64,000 bases of DNA. It comes from Xenophilus azovorans DSM 13620. Lineage in GTDB: Bacteria; Pseudomonadota; Gammaproteobacteria; Burkholderiales; Burkholderiaceae_C. The stretch is from contig NZ_JQKD01000008.1 in NCBI RefSeq assembly GCF_000745855.1, forward strand, positions 1 through 64,000. The letters are read 5' to 3'. A model generated the notes under the pieces. It worked only from the letters and a program-made list of their open reading frames with translations. It made no database searches and was not told the origin of the DNA. This document shows, in pieces, positions 56,022-64,000 of this stretch (its first letter is position 1; the number at the start of each line of letters is the position of its first letter). Both the position numbers and the translations under genes were made by a program.

Positions 56022-56040
56022 AATGAGAACCGTTATTGTT
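56022..56040. promoter_or_regulatory. Fur-box-like operator upstream of the receptor gene
   Basis: AATGAGAACCGTTATTGTT lies about 23 bases upstream of the receptor start on the minus strand and resembles the Fur consensus with its AATGAGAA/TTATT halves. It stands out as AT-rich in its setting. Iron-dependent repression of the receptor is the expected role. Confidence 0.65.
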
Positions 56041-56159
56041 TCCTTTCGATCAACGCCATCGTGATACTTTGGCGCGTCACTGCGCCGAAAAGCCGAAAGA
56101 AAGTATCGGGATGAGGCGCCCGCGCAACGCCGCGGCGGCCGGCGAGGGGCCGGCCCGCG

Positions 56160-56927
56160 TCAGCCGCCGAGCCGGCAGCCGTCCTGGAACACCCGCAGCT
56201 CGCCGGCCGCGAAGGGCTGCCAGGTCTCGTTGGTGGTCAGCGGCGTCGTCACCACCACCGCCACCCGGTCGCTGGGCGTGGTGTGCTGGGCGAAGTCGAT
56301 GGACAGGTCCTCGTCGGCCAGCCGCGCCTCGGTGAAGGGGTGCCGCCGCTCGATGGACCACAGGTGCGTGGACGCGTGCGCCCACAGGGCCTGCCCGTTG
56401 GACAGCATGAAGTTGAAGGTGCCGTGCCGTGCGATGCGCGGCGCCAGCTCGCGCAGGGTCAGCGTCAGCTCGGGCACGCTGGGCACGCCGGCATGCGACT
56501 TTGCCAGCTCCTGCATCAGCCAGCAGAAGGCGTGCTCGCTGTCGGTGCCGCCCACCGGGCGGAAGTGGCCGTGCAGCCGGGGGCGGAAGTCCTTCAGGTC
56601 GCCGTTGTGCGCGAACACCCAGTAGCGGCCCCACAGCTCGCGCACGAAGGGATGGCAGTTCTGCAGGTTGACGGCGCCCTGCGTGGCCTTGCGGATGTGG
56701 GCGATGACGTTGCGGCTCTTGATCGGGTAGCGGCGGATCAGCCCGGCCACCGGCGAATCGCAGGCCGGCTGGTGGTCGACGAAGTGGCGCAGCCCGCGGT
56801 CCTCGAAGAAGGCGATGCCCCAGCCGTCGGCGTGGTGGTCGGTGCGCCCGCCGCGCTGCGCGAAGCCCGTGAAGCTGAACTGCACGTCGGTCGGCACGTT
56901 GCAGTTCATTCCCAGAAGTTGGCACAT
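56160..56927 (-). CDS. Class II glutamine amidotransferase, YafJ-like
   Basis: The 255-residue protein starts MCQLLGMNCN, giving the N-terminal nucleophile Cys2 after methionine removal. It carries the Ntn-hydrolase amidotransferase pattern: GGRTDHHADGWGIAFFED, NVIAHIRKATQGAVNLQNCH, GRYWVFAHNGDLKDF and GGTDSEHAFCWLMQEL. These match the YafJ/EgtC-like group, which deaminates glutamine-like or gamma-glutamyl substrates. The exact substrate is unknown. It lies eight bases downstream of the DHA2 transporter stop and may be cotranscribed with it. Confidence 0.93.
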   Translation of the reverse strand: MCQLLGMNCNVPTDVQFSFTGFAQRGGRTDHHADGWGIAFFEDRGLRHFVDHQPACDSPVAGLIRRYPIKSRNVIAHIRKATQGAVNLQNCHPFVRELWGRYWVFAHNGDLKDFRPRLHGHFRPVGGTDSEHAFCWLMQELAKSHAGVPSVPELTLTLRELAPRIARHGTFNFMLSNGQALWAHASTHLWSIERRHPFTEARLADEDLSIDFAQHTTPSDRVAVVVTTPLTTNETWQPFAAGELRVFQDGCRLGG

Positions 56928-56935
56928 GGCGTCGA

Positions 56936-58435
56936 TCAGCCTTCCTCGCGGGTGGTGCCGGCGGCGGCCGGCTGTTCGCGCAGCTGCCAGGCCGCGCACA
57001 TCGCCAGCAGGCACAGCGCGGCCAGGAGCAGGAACACCTCGTTGAACGCCGCCAGCCGCGCCGGCCCGGTGGCGGGGTGGGTCAGCGAGTCGCCGTGCGC
57101 GGCCAGCCGCCATTCGAGCACCACCGCGCACAGGCTCACGCCCGCCGCCCCGCCGAGCTGGCGCAGGAAGCTGATGGCGCTGGCGCCCTGCGGGATCAGC
57201 GTCCTGGGCAGCGGCCGCATCGAGCCGAGGTTGAGCGAGGGCAGGATGAAGCCCAGGCCGACTCGGCCGATGGCGGTGAACAGCACCAGCAGCCACAGCG
57301 GTGCGGCCAGGTCCACCACCGGCATCAGCGCGAAGGAGGCCGCCAGCAGCGCCAGCCCCACGCCCACCAGCAGCCAGGTGGGCTGCCGGTCGGCCAGCCG
57401 GCCCACGACGGGGATGACCAGGGCCAGCACGATGCCGGCCGGCAGCATGATGGTGCCCACGTGCGAGGCCGACAGCTGCAGCGCCACCAGCATGTACACC
57501 GGCAGCAGGTAGGTCGAGCCGAACAGCGCCGTGCCGTAGATGAAGGCCACCACCGTGCCCATGGCGAACTGGCGGAAGCCGAACAGGCCCACGTCCATCA
57601 GCGGCTCGTGCCCGGGGCCGGCCTTGGCCAGCCTGCGCTCCCAGGCGATGAACACGGCCAGCGCGGCCGTCGCCAGCGCCAGCAGCAGCGCGGCCTGCGC
57701 CGGCGCGTCGCCGCGCAGCTCCACCAGGCCGTTGAGCAGGCACAGCGTGCCGAAGGTCGCCACCAGCATGCCGCGCCAGTCCAGCCGCACGCCGGGCGCC
57801 GCCGTCGCGCCGCCGGGCGCCGTCGCCGGCACGAACTTCCAGGCCAGCCAGAAGGCGACCAGGCAGAAGGGCACCACCATGAAGAAGATCGAGCGCCAGC
57901 CGAACAGGTCCACCAGCACGCCGCCGATGCTGGGCCCCACGGCCGGCGCCAGCACCACGCCCATGCCGAAGATGCCGCTGGCGCGGCCCTGCTCGTGCGG
58001 CGCGAAGGCGCGCAGGATGATGATGGCCGGGATCGGCTGCACCACGCCGGCCGCGAGGCCCTCGGCCACGCGCGCCGCCAGCACCAGCGCGAAGTGCTGC
58101 GCCAGCCCGCCCAGCAGCCCGCCGGCCAGCAGCAGCACCATGCAGCCGACGTAGGTGCGCCGGTAGCCGAAGCGGCCCAGCAGCCAGGGCGTGGTGAGCA
58201 TCGACACCGTCATCGCCACCATGAAGCCGGAGCTGACCCACTGGGCGCGCTCCTGGCCGAGGTGGAAGTGCTGGCTCAGCCCCGGGATCGCCACGTTCAC
58301 GATGGTCGAGGACATGATCGAGGCCATCACCCCGACCATGACCGACAGCAGCAGCAGCCAGCGGTACCGCTCGCCGTAGCGTTCGCGCAGGGAGCCGGCG
58401 GTCGCCGGCAGCGGTGTGGGGTCCAGGGAGGTCAT
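56936..58435 (-). CDS. DHA2 family (EmrB/QacA-like) MFS drug exporter
   Basis: The 499-residue transporter has about 14 hydrophobic helices and motifs of the DHA2 family: MASIMSSTIVNVAIPGLSQ in helix 1, WVSSGFMVAMTVSMLTTPWL, the motif-A variant GRFGYRRTYVGCM and motif C as GMGVVLAPAVGPSIGGVLVD. It probably expels lipophilic drugs or metabolites using the proton gradient. The ATG at 58435 was chosen; upstream frame lacks conservation. No adjacent EmrA-like adaptor is present. Confidence 0.92.
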   Translation of the reverse strand: MTSLDPTPLPATAGSLRERYGERYRWLLLLSVMVGVMASIMSSTIVNVAIPGLSQHFHLGQERAQWVSSGFMVAMTVSMLTTPWLLGRFGYRRTYVGCMVLLLAGGLLGGLAQHFALVLAARVAEGLAAGVVQPIPAIIILRAFAPHEQGRASGIFGMGVVLAPAVGPSIGGVLVDLFGWRSIFFMVVPFCLVAFWLAWKFVPATAPGGATAAPGVRLDWRGMLVATFGTLCLLNGLVELRGDAPAQAALLLALATAALAVFIAWERRLAKAGPGHEPLMDVGLFGFRQFAMGTVVAFIYGTALFGSTYLLPVYMLVALQLSASHVGTIMLPAGIVLALVIPVVGRLADRQPTWLLVGVGLALLAASFALMPVVDLAAPLWLLVLFTAIGRVGLGFILPSLNLGSMRPLPRTLIPQGASAISFLRQLGGAAGVSLCAVVLEWRLAAHGDSLTHPATGPARLAAFNEVFLLLAALCLLAMCAAWQLREQPAAAGTTREEG

Positions 58436-58515
58436 CGGAAGGCAGAGCGGCGTCCTACAAGCATATCGGCTTCGCCTGCCCGGGGCCCGCCGATGCGGGC
58501 GGCACAATCGTGCGC

Positions 58516-59769
58516 ATGTCCACCCCCGAGCCATCACCGGCGGCCGACGCCGCAGCCTCCGGCACGCCGGCCGAGGAACTCGCCGCGCCCACCGTCAGCC
58601 GCGCCTACGTGTGCCAGTGCGGGCGGCCGGTGTACCTGGGCAACAGCCAGTGCCTGGCCTGCGGCACGCCGCTGGGCTACGTGATCGAGCGCCTGGGCGT
58701 GGTGTCGCTGGCCCCCGCGGCCGGGTCCGACGACGCGTACACCGTGTTCGACCAGCCCGGCGGCCAGGCCTACCGCCGCTGCGCCAACTTCCTCGCCGCC
58801 GCCGGCTGCAACTGGATGGTGCCCTCGCCGCCCATCGGTGTCGCGGCCGAGGCGCACGGCCACGGCCTGGCGGAGGGCTTCTGCCTGGCCTGCAGCACCA
58901 CCCGCACCATTCCGGACCTGTCGGTGCCGGGCAACGACGAGCTGTGGCGCAAGCTGGAGCGCGCCAAGCGCCGGCTGCTCTCGCAGCTGCTGGCGCTGGG
59001 GCTGCCGGTGCGCACGCGCTTCGTCGATCCGGCGCACGGCATGACCTTCGACTTCCTCGGCAGCGTGCCGGGCCAGGCGCCGGTGATGACCGGCCACCAC
59101 AACGGCGTCGTCACGCTCAATGCCGAGGAGGCCGAGGACGCCGTGCGCGAACGCATCCGCGCCGAGATGCGCGAGCCCTACCGCACGCTGCTGGGCCACT
59201 TCCGCCACGAGATCGGCCACTTCTACTGGAACGTGCTGGTGCAGGACACGCCCTGGCTGGAGGGCTTTCGCCAGCTCTTCGGCGACGAGACGCAGGACTA
59301 TGCCGCCGCCCTGCGCCACCACTACGACAACGGCCCGCCGGCCGACTGGGCGCTGCGCTACGTGACCAGCTACGCCAGCACCCACCCCTGGGAGGACTGG
59401 GCCGAGACCTGGGCCCACTACCTGCACATGGCCGACACCGCCGACACGGCCCTGAGCTTCGGCATCAACGCCACCAACGTCGAGCTGACCAGCGACCTCT
59501 TCGGGCCGGCCGACCTGTGGCAGCCCGAGCATCCCGACGCCGGCCGCTTCCTGGACTTCCTCAACGGCTGGGTGCGCCTGACCGGCGTGCTCAACGAGCT
59601 GTCGCGCAGCATGGGCCAGCCGGACTTCTACCCCTTCGTGCTGCCGCGCGCGGCGGTGGGCAAACTGCAGTTCATCCACGAGGTGATCACGGCGCAGCGC
59701 GAGGACACGGCGGCCGCTGCTGCCACCTCGCTGCCGGCCGAGGCGCCGGCGCCGCTCAGCCCGGCGTGA
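58516..59769 (+). CDS. Putative zinc-binding metallopeptidase (Peptidase_Mx-like)
   Basis: The 417-residue protein begins with zinc-ribbon-like cysteine clusters (VCQCGRPVYLGNSQCLACG, later CNWMV and FCLACSTTRTIPDL). It continues with a metallopeptidase domain whose HExxH motif is FRHEIGHFYW (His231, Glu232, His235). A downstream WEDWAETWAHYLHM supplies a third ligand candidate. The layout matches the Peptidase_Mx family of cytoplasmic proteins of unknown role. No signal peptide is seen. It converges with the phosphofructokinase gene, overlapping by 14 bases. Confidence 0.85.
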   Translation: MSTPEPSPAADAAASGTPAEELAAPTVSRAYVCQCGRPVYLGNSQCLACGTPLGYVIERLGVVSLAPAAGSDDAYTVFDQPGGQAYRRCANFLAAAGCNWMVPSPPIGVAAEAHGHGLAEGFCLACSTTRTIPDLSVPGNDELWRKLERAKRRLLSQLLALGLPVRTRFVDPAHGMTFDFLGSVPGQAPVMTGHHNGVVTLNAEEAEDAVRERIRAEMREPYRTLLGHFRHEIGHFYWNVLVQDTPWLEGFRQLFGDETQDYAAALRHHYDNGPPADWALRYVTSYASTHPWEDWAETWAHYLHMADTADTALSFGINATNVELTSDLFGPADLWQPEHPDAGRFLDFLNGWVRLTGVLNELSRSMGQPDFYPFVLPRAAVGKLQFIHEVITAQREDTAAAAATSLPAEAPAPLSPA

Positions 59770-61015
59770 AGGCGGGCAGCTTCTTCGGCACCGGCGTGTT
59801 CTTCAGCGTGGCGTAGACCGGCAGGCCCTGCCGGTAGCGCGGGTAATCCTCGCCCTCGATCAGCGGCTGCAGGTAGCGCACCGCCGCCTCGGTGATGCCG
59901 AAGCCGTCCTCGCTGATGAACTCGCGCGGCATGGTGCGCTCGGCGTTGGCCACCTCGGCCAGCGGCACGCTGGCCAGCTGCCAGGCGTAGGGCGCGTCGC
60001 CGGTGCGCTCGATCGCGGCCATCACGGCGTTCTGCCCGGCCAGCGCCAGTTCCACCGCGTGGCGGCCCACCGCATAGGCCTGCTCGACGTCGGTGCGCGA
60101 GGCCACGTGGCGCGCCGCGCGCTGCAGGTAGTCGGCCACCGCCCAGTGCACCTTGTGGCCCAGCGCCTCCTTGACCATCTGCGCCACCACCGGCGCGGCG
60201 CCGCCCAGCTGCGCATGGCCGAAGGCGTCGCGCGCGCCCTGCTCGGCCAGGAAGCCGCCGTCCGCGTGGCGGCAGCCCTCGGACACCACCACCGTGCAGC
60301 AGCCGTGCCGGCGCACCAGCGCATCCACCCGCGCCAGGAAGCGCTCGCGGTCGAACGCGACCTCGGGGAACAGCACCGCCACCGGGATGCCGTGCCCGGC
60401 CACCAGGCCGCCGGCCGCGGCGATCCATCCGGCATGGCGGCCCATCACCTCGATCACGAACACCTTGGTGGAGGTGGCCGCCATCGAGCGCAGGTCGAGC
60501 GAGGCCTCCAGCGTCGACACCGCGACGTACTTGGCCACCGAGCCGAAGCCGGGGCAGCAGTCGGTCAGCGGCAGGTCGTTGTCGATGGTCTTGGGCACGT
60601 GGATCGCGGCGAGCGGGTAGCCCATGGCCTGCGACAGCTGGCTGATCTTGAAGCAGGTATCGGCCGAATCGCCGCCGCCGTTGTAGAAGAAATAACCGAT
60701 GCCGTGCGCGCGGAACACCTCGATCAGCCGCTCGTACTCGCGCCGGCTGTCCTCCAGCGACTTGAGCTTGTAGCGGCAGGAGCCGAAGGCGCCGGCCGGC
60801 GTGAAGCGCAGCGCGGCGATGGCTTCGGCCGGCTCGGCGCTCGTGTCGATCAGGTCCTCGGCCAGCGCGCCGAGGATGCCGTTGCGCCCGGCGTACACCG
60901 TGCCGATGCGCCCCGGGTGGTGGCGCGCCGTCTCGATCACGCCGCAGGCCGAGGCGTTGATCACCGAGGTGACGCCGCCGGACTGGGCGTAGAAGGCATT
61001 GGGGGCGGTGGTCAT
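59756..61015 (-). CDS. pfp: 6-phosphofructokinase, PPi-dependent type
   Basis: The 419-residue enzyme phosphorylates fructose 6-phosphate. Recognisable motifs are YAQSGGVTSVINASACGVIE, FFYNGGGDSADTCFKISQL, HVPKTIDNDLPLTDCCPGFG and EVMGRHAGWIAAAGG. The lysine in PKTIDND, where ATP enzymes have Gly (PGTIDND), points to pyrophosphate as phosphoryl donor, making the reaction reversible. The ATG at 61015 overlaps the stop of the upstream cysteine-rich gene in an ATGA arrangement, so the two are coupled. Confidence 0.92.
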   Translation of the reverse strand: MTTAPNAFYAQSGGVTSVINASACGVIETARHHPGRIGTVYAGRNGILGALAEDLIDTSAEPAEAIAALRFTPAGAFGSCRYKLKSLEDSRREYERLIEVFRAHGIGYFFYNGGGDSADTCFKISQLSQAMGYPLAAIHVPKTIDNDLPLTDCCPGFGSVAKYVAVSTLEASLDLRSMAATSTKVFVIEVMGRHAGWIAAAGGLVAGHGIPVAVLFPEVAFDRERFLARVDALVRRHGCCTVVVSEGCRHADGGFLAEQGARDAFGHAQLGGAAPVVAQMVKEALGHKVHWAVADYLQRAARHVASRTDVEQAYAVGRHAVELALAGQNAVMAAIERTGDAPYAWQLASVPLAEVANAERTMPREFISEDGFGITEAAVRYLQPLIEGEDYPRYRQGLPVYATLKNTPVPKKLPAFTPG

Positions 61016-61254
61016 GTGCAGTCTCCGTGGACGGGGGCGCGGGCCGCTTCGGCGGCGCAGCGCGCGCAGATGCAGGCGCGCCCGCGTGCCGCCGGCGGCA
61101 CGCGGCGCAGCAGCGCATCGGGGAAGTCGGCGTCCATGCACCAGCAGCGGGGCATGGCCTCGCCGGGCGCGCGCGGCGCGGCCATCGCGCAGCCGTTGCC
61201 GGCACTGCACAGGGGGCAGCGGGCGGTGTTCACGGCAGGTTCCGGCACAGGCAT
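61012..61254 (-). CDS. Small cysteine-rich CWC family protein
   Basis: The 80-residue protein has Cys-rich motifs typical of the CWC family: ARCPLCSAGNGCAMA near residue 12, then CWCMDADFPDALLRRVP and ACICARCAAE. These probably bind zinc. Function is unknown. The start at 61254 is one choice; a GTG 24 bases later (before NTARCPLC) is another. The stop overlaps the phosphofructokinase ATG, so translation is coupled. Confidence 0.8.
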   Translation of the reverse strand: MPVPEPAVNTARCPLCSAGNGCAMAAPRAPGEAMPRCWCMDADFPDALLRRVPPAARGRACICARCAAEAARAPVHGDCT

Positions 61255-61322
61255 GGCGCGATTCTGCTGCGCCGCGCGCGTGCGGCCAACCCGTTCCCGC
61301 CGGACTCCGTACCATCGCCCCC

Positions 61323-62609
61323 TTGCCTCCTTCCAAGCCGACCCCTGCCACCACGCCGCCGTCCGCCCGCACGGGCTGGCGCGATCCCCTGCTCCACATG
61401 CTGATCGCGCTGGCCTGCGCCTTCGCGCTCAGCCAGGCCTTCCGCACCCTGGGCGCGATGATGGCCACGCCGCTCATCTCCGTCTACGGGCTGAGCGCCC
61501 GGCAGCTGGGCCTGTGGTCCAGCGCCTTCCACCTGGGCTTCGGCCTGCTGCAGATCACCATGGGGCTCTCGCTGGACCTGTACGGCGTGCGCCGCACCGT
61601 CCTGTGCGCGTTCCCGATGGCCGTCGGCGGCGCCGCGCTGTGCGCCTTCGCGCCGGGCTTCGGCGCGCTGGTGCTGGGGCAGGCCCTGATCGGCATCGGC
61701 TGCGCGCCCGCCTTCCTGGCCTGCACCGTGTTCATCGCGCGGCACTTCGCGGCCGAGCGCTTCACCGCCATGTCGGGGCTGGCGATGAGCATCTCCGGCC
61801 TGGGCATCCTGTTCACCGGCACGCCGCTGGCGTGGCTGATCGAGGCCTTCTCGTGGCGCGCCGGCTACCTGGCGCTGGGCGGCGTGGCGCTGCTGGCCTG
61901 GCTGGCCGTGTACTGGCGCGTGCGCGAGCCCGCGCCGCCGCGGCCGGCGCAGGAGGCCACCGGCAGCGCCCGGCCCTCGCTGCGCCAGGCGCTGCGCGAG
62001 ATGCTGCCGCTGCTGCGCCTGCCGCACACCCGCGGCATCCTGTGCTTCGCCGCCGTGTCGTACGCCGCCTTCATCACGCTGCGCGGCCTGTGGCTCGGGC
62101 CGATGCTGCACGACCGGCATGCGCTGTCGCTGGTGGCCAGCGGCAACGTCGCGCTGGCGATGACGCTGACGGGCATCGTCGGCCCCTCGCTGTTCGGCCG
62201 GCTCGACCCGGGGCGTACCCGCCGGCCGCGCTGGATGGCGGCCTGCGCCACGCTCGCCGCCGCCCTGTTCGCCGTCATGGCGCTGACGGGGCAGCTGTGG
62301 ATCGACATCGTCCTGCCCGTCTTCTACGGCCTGCTGTCGGGCTACAACGTGCTGCAGTACGCCTACGTCAAGTCCTCCTATCCGGCGGCCGTCACCGGGC
62401 GCGCCATCGCGCTGCTCAACACCGCCATGTTCCTCGGCGTGGCGCTGATGCAGTGGCTCACCGGCGCGGTCGCCACCTGGGCCGCGCAGCAGGGCATCGA
62501 GCCGCTGCGCGCCGCCTTCCTCACCGTGGCGGCGATGCTGGCCGCTGGCGCCCTGGCCTTCGCGCGGATGCCGCAGGCGCGCACGGCGCCCGCGATGCCG
62601 GCGCCTTGA
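61323..62609 (+). CDS. MFS transporter
   Basis: The 428-residue protein has 12 hydrophobic helices. The N-terminal half contains SQAFRTLGAMMATPLISVYG, GLSLDLYGVRRTVLCAFPM (motif A-like) and GIGCAPAFLACTVFIARHF; the second half has VKSSYPAAVTGRAIALLNT. It fits the major facilitator superfamily of general permeases; the substrate is unknown. No ATG exists before the first helix, so TTG at 61323 is proposed; ATG at 61398 would remove the first 25 residues. It is divergent from the cysteine-rich gene. Confidence 0.85.
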   Translation: MPPSKPTPATTPPSARTGWRDPLLHMLIALACAFALSQAFRTLGAMMATPLISVYGLSARQLGLWSSAFHLGFGLLQITMGLSLDLYGVRRTVLCAFPMAVGGAALCAFAPGFGALVLGQALIGIGCAPAFLACTVFIARHFAAERFTAMSGLAMSISGLGILFTGTPLAWLIEAFSWRAGYLALGGVALLAWLAVYWRVREPAPPRPAQEATGSARPSLRQALREMLPLLRLPHTRGILCFAAVSYAAFITLRGLWLGPMLHDRHALSLVASGNVALAMTLTGIVGPSLFGRLDPGRTRRPRWMAACATLAAALFAVMALTGQLWIDIVLPVFYGLLSGYNVLQYAYVKSSYPAAVTGRAIALLNTAMFLGVALMQWLTGAVATWAAQQGIEPLRAAFLTVAAMLAAGALAFARMPQARTAPAMPAP

Positions 62610-62630
62610 GGCCGGCGCGCCGCCCGCGGC

Positions 62631-62939
62631 TCAGGCCGGGCACAGCCCCTGTTGTTCGGGCCGCCAGGGCGCCGCGGCCGGCGCGGCCAGTGGCAGCGCG
62701 GCGGGGCGCGTGCCCGAGACGCTGATGCACGACGCCTCGAGCGCCGACACCAGCATGCGCCGGTGCTCGCGGCCCTCGAAGCGCTCGCCCGGCGCAAGCA
62801 CGATGTCGCGCGGGTCGCGGTCCATCGTCACCCACACGCTGCCGCTGCGGCAGGTGATGCCGACGCCGGCGCCGTCGGGCAGCGTGAAGATCGCCCGGGC
62901 GGGCAGGCCGAGCTGGAAGCGGTTCGGGTCGGTCGCCAT
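62631..62939 (-). CDS. DUF2917 family protein
   Basis: The 102-residue protein contains the DUF2917 core: FQLGLPARAIFTLPDGAG, ITCRSGSVWVTMDRDPRDIV and LAPGERFEGREHRRMLVSAL, a cupin-like beta fold. The function is unknown. An AAAAGGAG site lies before the ATG at 62939, which was preferred to an upstream in-frame start at 62993. It is divergent from the LysR-type gene with 83 bases between, an arrangement often seen for this family in Burkholderiales. Confidence 0.85.
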   Translation of the reverse strand: MATDPNRFQLGLPARAIFTLPDGAGVGITCRSGSVWVTMDRDPRDIVLAPGERFEGREHRRMLVSALEASCISVSGTRPAALPLAAPAAAPWRPEQQGLCPA

Positions 62940-63022
62940 GGGGTGCTCCTTTTGCATTCGCAATGGGAATGAATATAGTGAGCAGGGCGCCACTGTTCAC
63001 GCGGTCATTCGGAACTCGTTGC

Positions 63023-63952
63023 ATGCGTAGAGAGAATGCGAACAGCGAGCATGCGCTGCCTCCCCTGGAACTGCTCAGGAGCTTCGAGGCGGCCGCGCGC
63101 ACGCTCAGCTTCACGCAGGCGGCCGGCGAGCTCAGCCTCACCCAGTCGGCCGTCAGCCGCCAGATCCAGCAGTTGGAGGCCAGCCTGGGCGTGCTGCTGT
63201 TCGAGCGCCGCCACCGCGCGCTGGCGCTCACCGAGGCCGGCCGCGTGCTGCAGCGCGCGGTGGTCGACAGCCTGGAACGCCTGCGCGACGCCACCGCGCG
63301 GCTGCGCGCGGTGCCGCCGCCGCGGCAGGTGGCGCTGACCTGCACGCCGGGCTTCGCGACGCTGTGGCTCATTCCCCGGCTGGCGCGCTTCACCGCCACG
63401 CGGCCGCAGGTCGACGTGCGCCTGTCCGCCACGCTCGAGGTGCAGGACCTCGAGCGCAACCGCCTCGACCTCGCGGTGCGCTTCGTGCCAATCGCGCGCG
63501 GCGCGGGGCCGGCGCTGTTCGAGGAGTCGGTGATGCCGCTGTGTGCGCCGGCGCTGGCCGGGACGCTGCGCACGCCGGCCGACCTGGCCCGGCACACGCT
63601 GCTGGCCATCGAGATGCCGAACCACGCCGAGGCCCCGACCTCCGACTGGGAGCCCTGGCTGCAGGTGATGGGCCTGCCCGAGCTGCGGATGAAGAACTCG
63701 CTGCGCTTCAGCCAATACGCCGACGCGGTCGCCGCCGCCGTGGCGGGCCAGGGCGTGGTGATCGGGCGGCTGCCGCTGCTGCACGAGCTGGTGCACGGCG
63801 GCCGGTTGGTGGCGCCCTTCGGCGCCGGCGCGGCATCGCAGCGCGGCTACTTCATCGAGAGCGCGCGCCGCGCCGCCGGCAATGCCGACGCGCAGGACTT
63901 CGTGCGCTGGCTGCGCGCGGAGGCCGAGGCGGTGCCGGCTACTGGGCCTTGA
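63023..63952 (+). CDS. LysR-type transcriptional regulator (GcvA-like)
   Basis: The 309-residue regulator has an N-terminal winged helix (LELLRSFEAAARTLSFTQAA and LTQSAVSRQIQQLEASLGVL) and a periplasmic-binding-like effector domain (VALTCTPGFATLWLIPRLAR, RLDLAVRF). The group resembles GcvA. It probably controls the divergent DUF2917 gene from the 83-base gap between them and itself by autoregulation. The ATG at 63023 was chosen; an upstream in-frame ATG at 62963 lies in the promoter region. Its 3' end overlaps the next, opposite gene by 14 bases. Confidence 0.92.
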   Translation: MRRENANSEHALPPLELLRSFEAAARTLSFTQAAGELSLTQSAVSRQIQQLEASLGVLLFERRHRALALTEAGRVLQRAVVDSLERLRDATARLRAVPPPRQVALTCTPGFATLWLIPRLARFTATRPQVDVRLSATLEVQDLERNRLDLAVRFVPIARGAGPALFEESVMPLCAPALAGTLRTPADLARHTLLAIEMPNHAEAPTSDWEPWLQVMGLPELRMKNSLRFSQYADAVAAAVAGQGVVIGRLPLLHELVHGGRLVAPFGAGAASQRGYFIESARRAAGNADAQDFVRWLRAEAEAVPATGP

Positions 63953-64000
63953 GGCCGGCGCTCTTCACCAGCTTCGACCAGTAGGCCAGCTCGCTGCCGA
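63939..64000 (-). CDS. Bug/TctC-like substrate-binding protein, C-terminal end (partial)
   Basis: Reading the minus strand inwards from the right edge gives GSELAYWSKLVKSAGLKAQ and a stop (TAG) at 63941-63939. The helix W-x-K-L-V-K-x-A-G is the typical C terminus of the Bug family of periplasmic tricarboxylate-transporter receptors. The rest of the gene is beyond the window. The call rests on 19 residues. Confidence 0.6.
   Translation of the reverse strand, partial: GSELAYWSKLVKSAGLKAQ

Overview
The window is GC-rich chromosomal DNA with the gene content of a betaproteobacterium of the order Burkholderiales, probably a Comamonadaceae-like organism. The evidence is a tuf-rpsJ-rplC ribosomal block with a C-terminally extended rpsC, the order leuS-lptE-holA-proA, a proteobacterial-type gshA, an incomplete PTS (EIIA-Man/HPr/EI), a tctC/Bug-type receptor at the right edge and divergent LysR/DUF2917 genes. 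This is judged from protein features only. No rRNA, tRNA, CRISPR array or transposase was seen.

Layout. 1-5699: end of tuf, then the S10 ribosomal protein cluster (rpsJ, rplC, rplD, rplW, rplB, rpsS, rplV, rpsC, rplP, rpmC, rpsQ). A terminator, promoter and leader hairpin separate rpsJ from rplC, and a strong terminator follows rpsQ. 5700-15150: peroxiredoxin, a glycosyltransferase-like protein, two GNAT acetyltransferases, cytochrome b561 divergent from cytochrome c', a TlpA-like thioredoxin, two lipoproteins and the overlapping PTS genes. 15175-18250: a Spy/CpxP-like lipoprotein, a DUF4260 membrane protein and a CpxR/CpxA-like two-component system. 18342-26184: an oxidoreductase, a large glycine-rich autotransporter, a VOC protein, an anion permease and an AMP-dependent ligase. 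26309-32011: leuS, lptE, holA, proA. 32175-38595: potassium uptake (trkA, trkH, kup) interleaved with gshA.

38772-49248 is an accessory island encoding type I secretion: an HlyB-like ABC exporter, an HlyD-like adaptor and a 1868-residue RTX protein. Between hlyD and the RTX gene, and running into the first 170 or so codons of the RTX gene, lies a strikingly AT-rich stretch. It holds several tiny membrane or lipoprotein genes, one broken gene and a second copy of the hlyD 3' end. This looks like an exchangeable cassette and is the most promising candidate for an undescribed system in the window, possibly an exported effector with immunity-like partners. No TolC-type outer membrane channel is present here.

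49302-64000: benE, gshB, a DUF2141 protein with a carotenoid oxygenase, a TonB-dependent siderophore receptor with a Fur-box-like site, a YafJ-type amidotransferase, a DHA2 drug exporter, a zinc metallopeptidase, a PPi-type phosphofructokinase with a small cysteine-rich partner, an MFS transporter, the DUF2917/LysR pair and the end of a Bug-type receptor.

Two dispersed repeat families with inverted symmetry occur between genes. One has two 160-bp copies placed directly after stop codons; the other is a hairpin-rich repeat. Both show paired base changes that preserve stems. No searches were run: functions come from recognising family motifs by eye.
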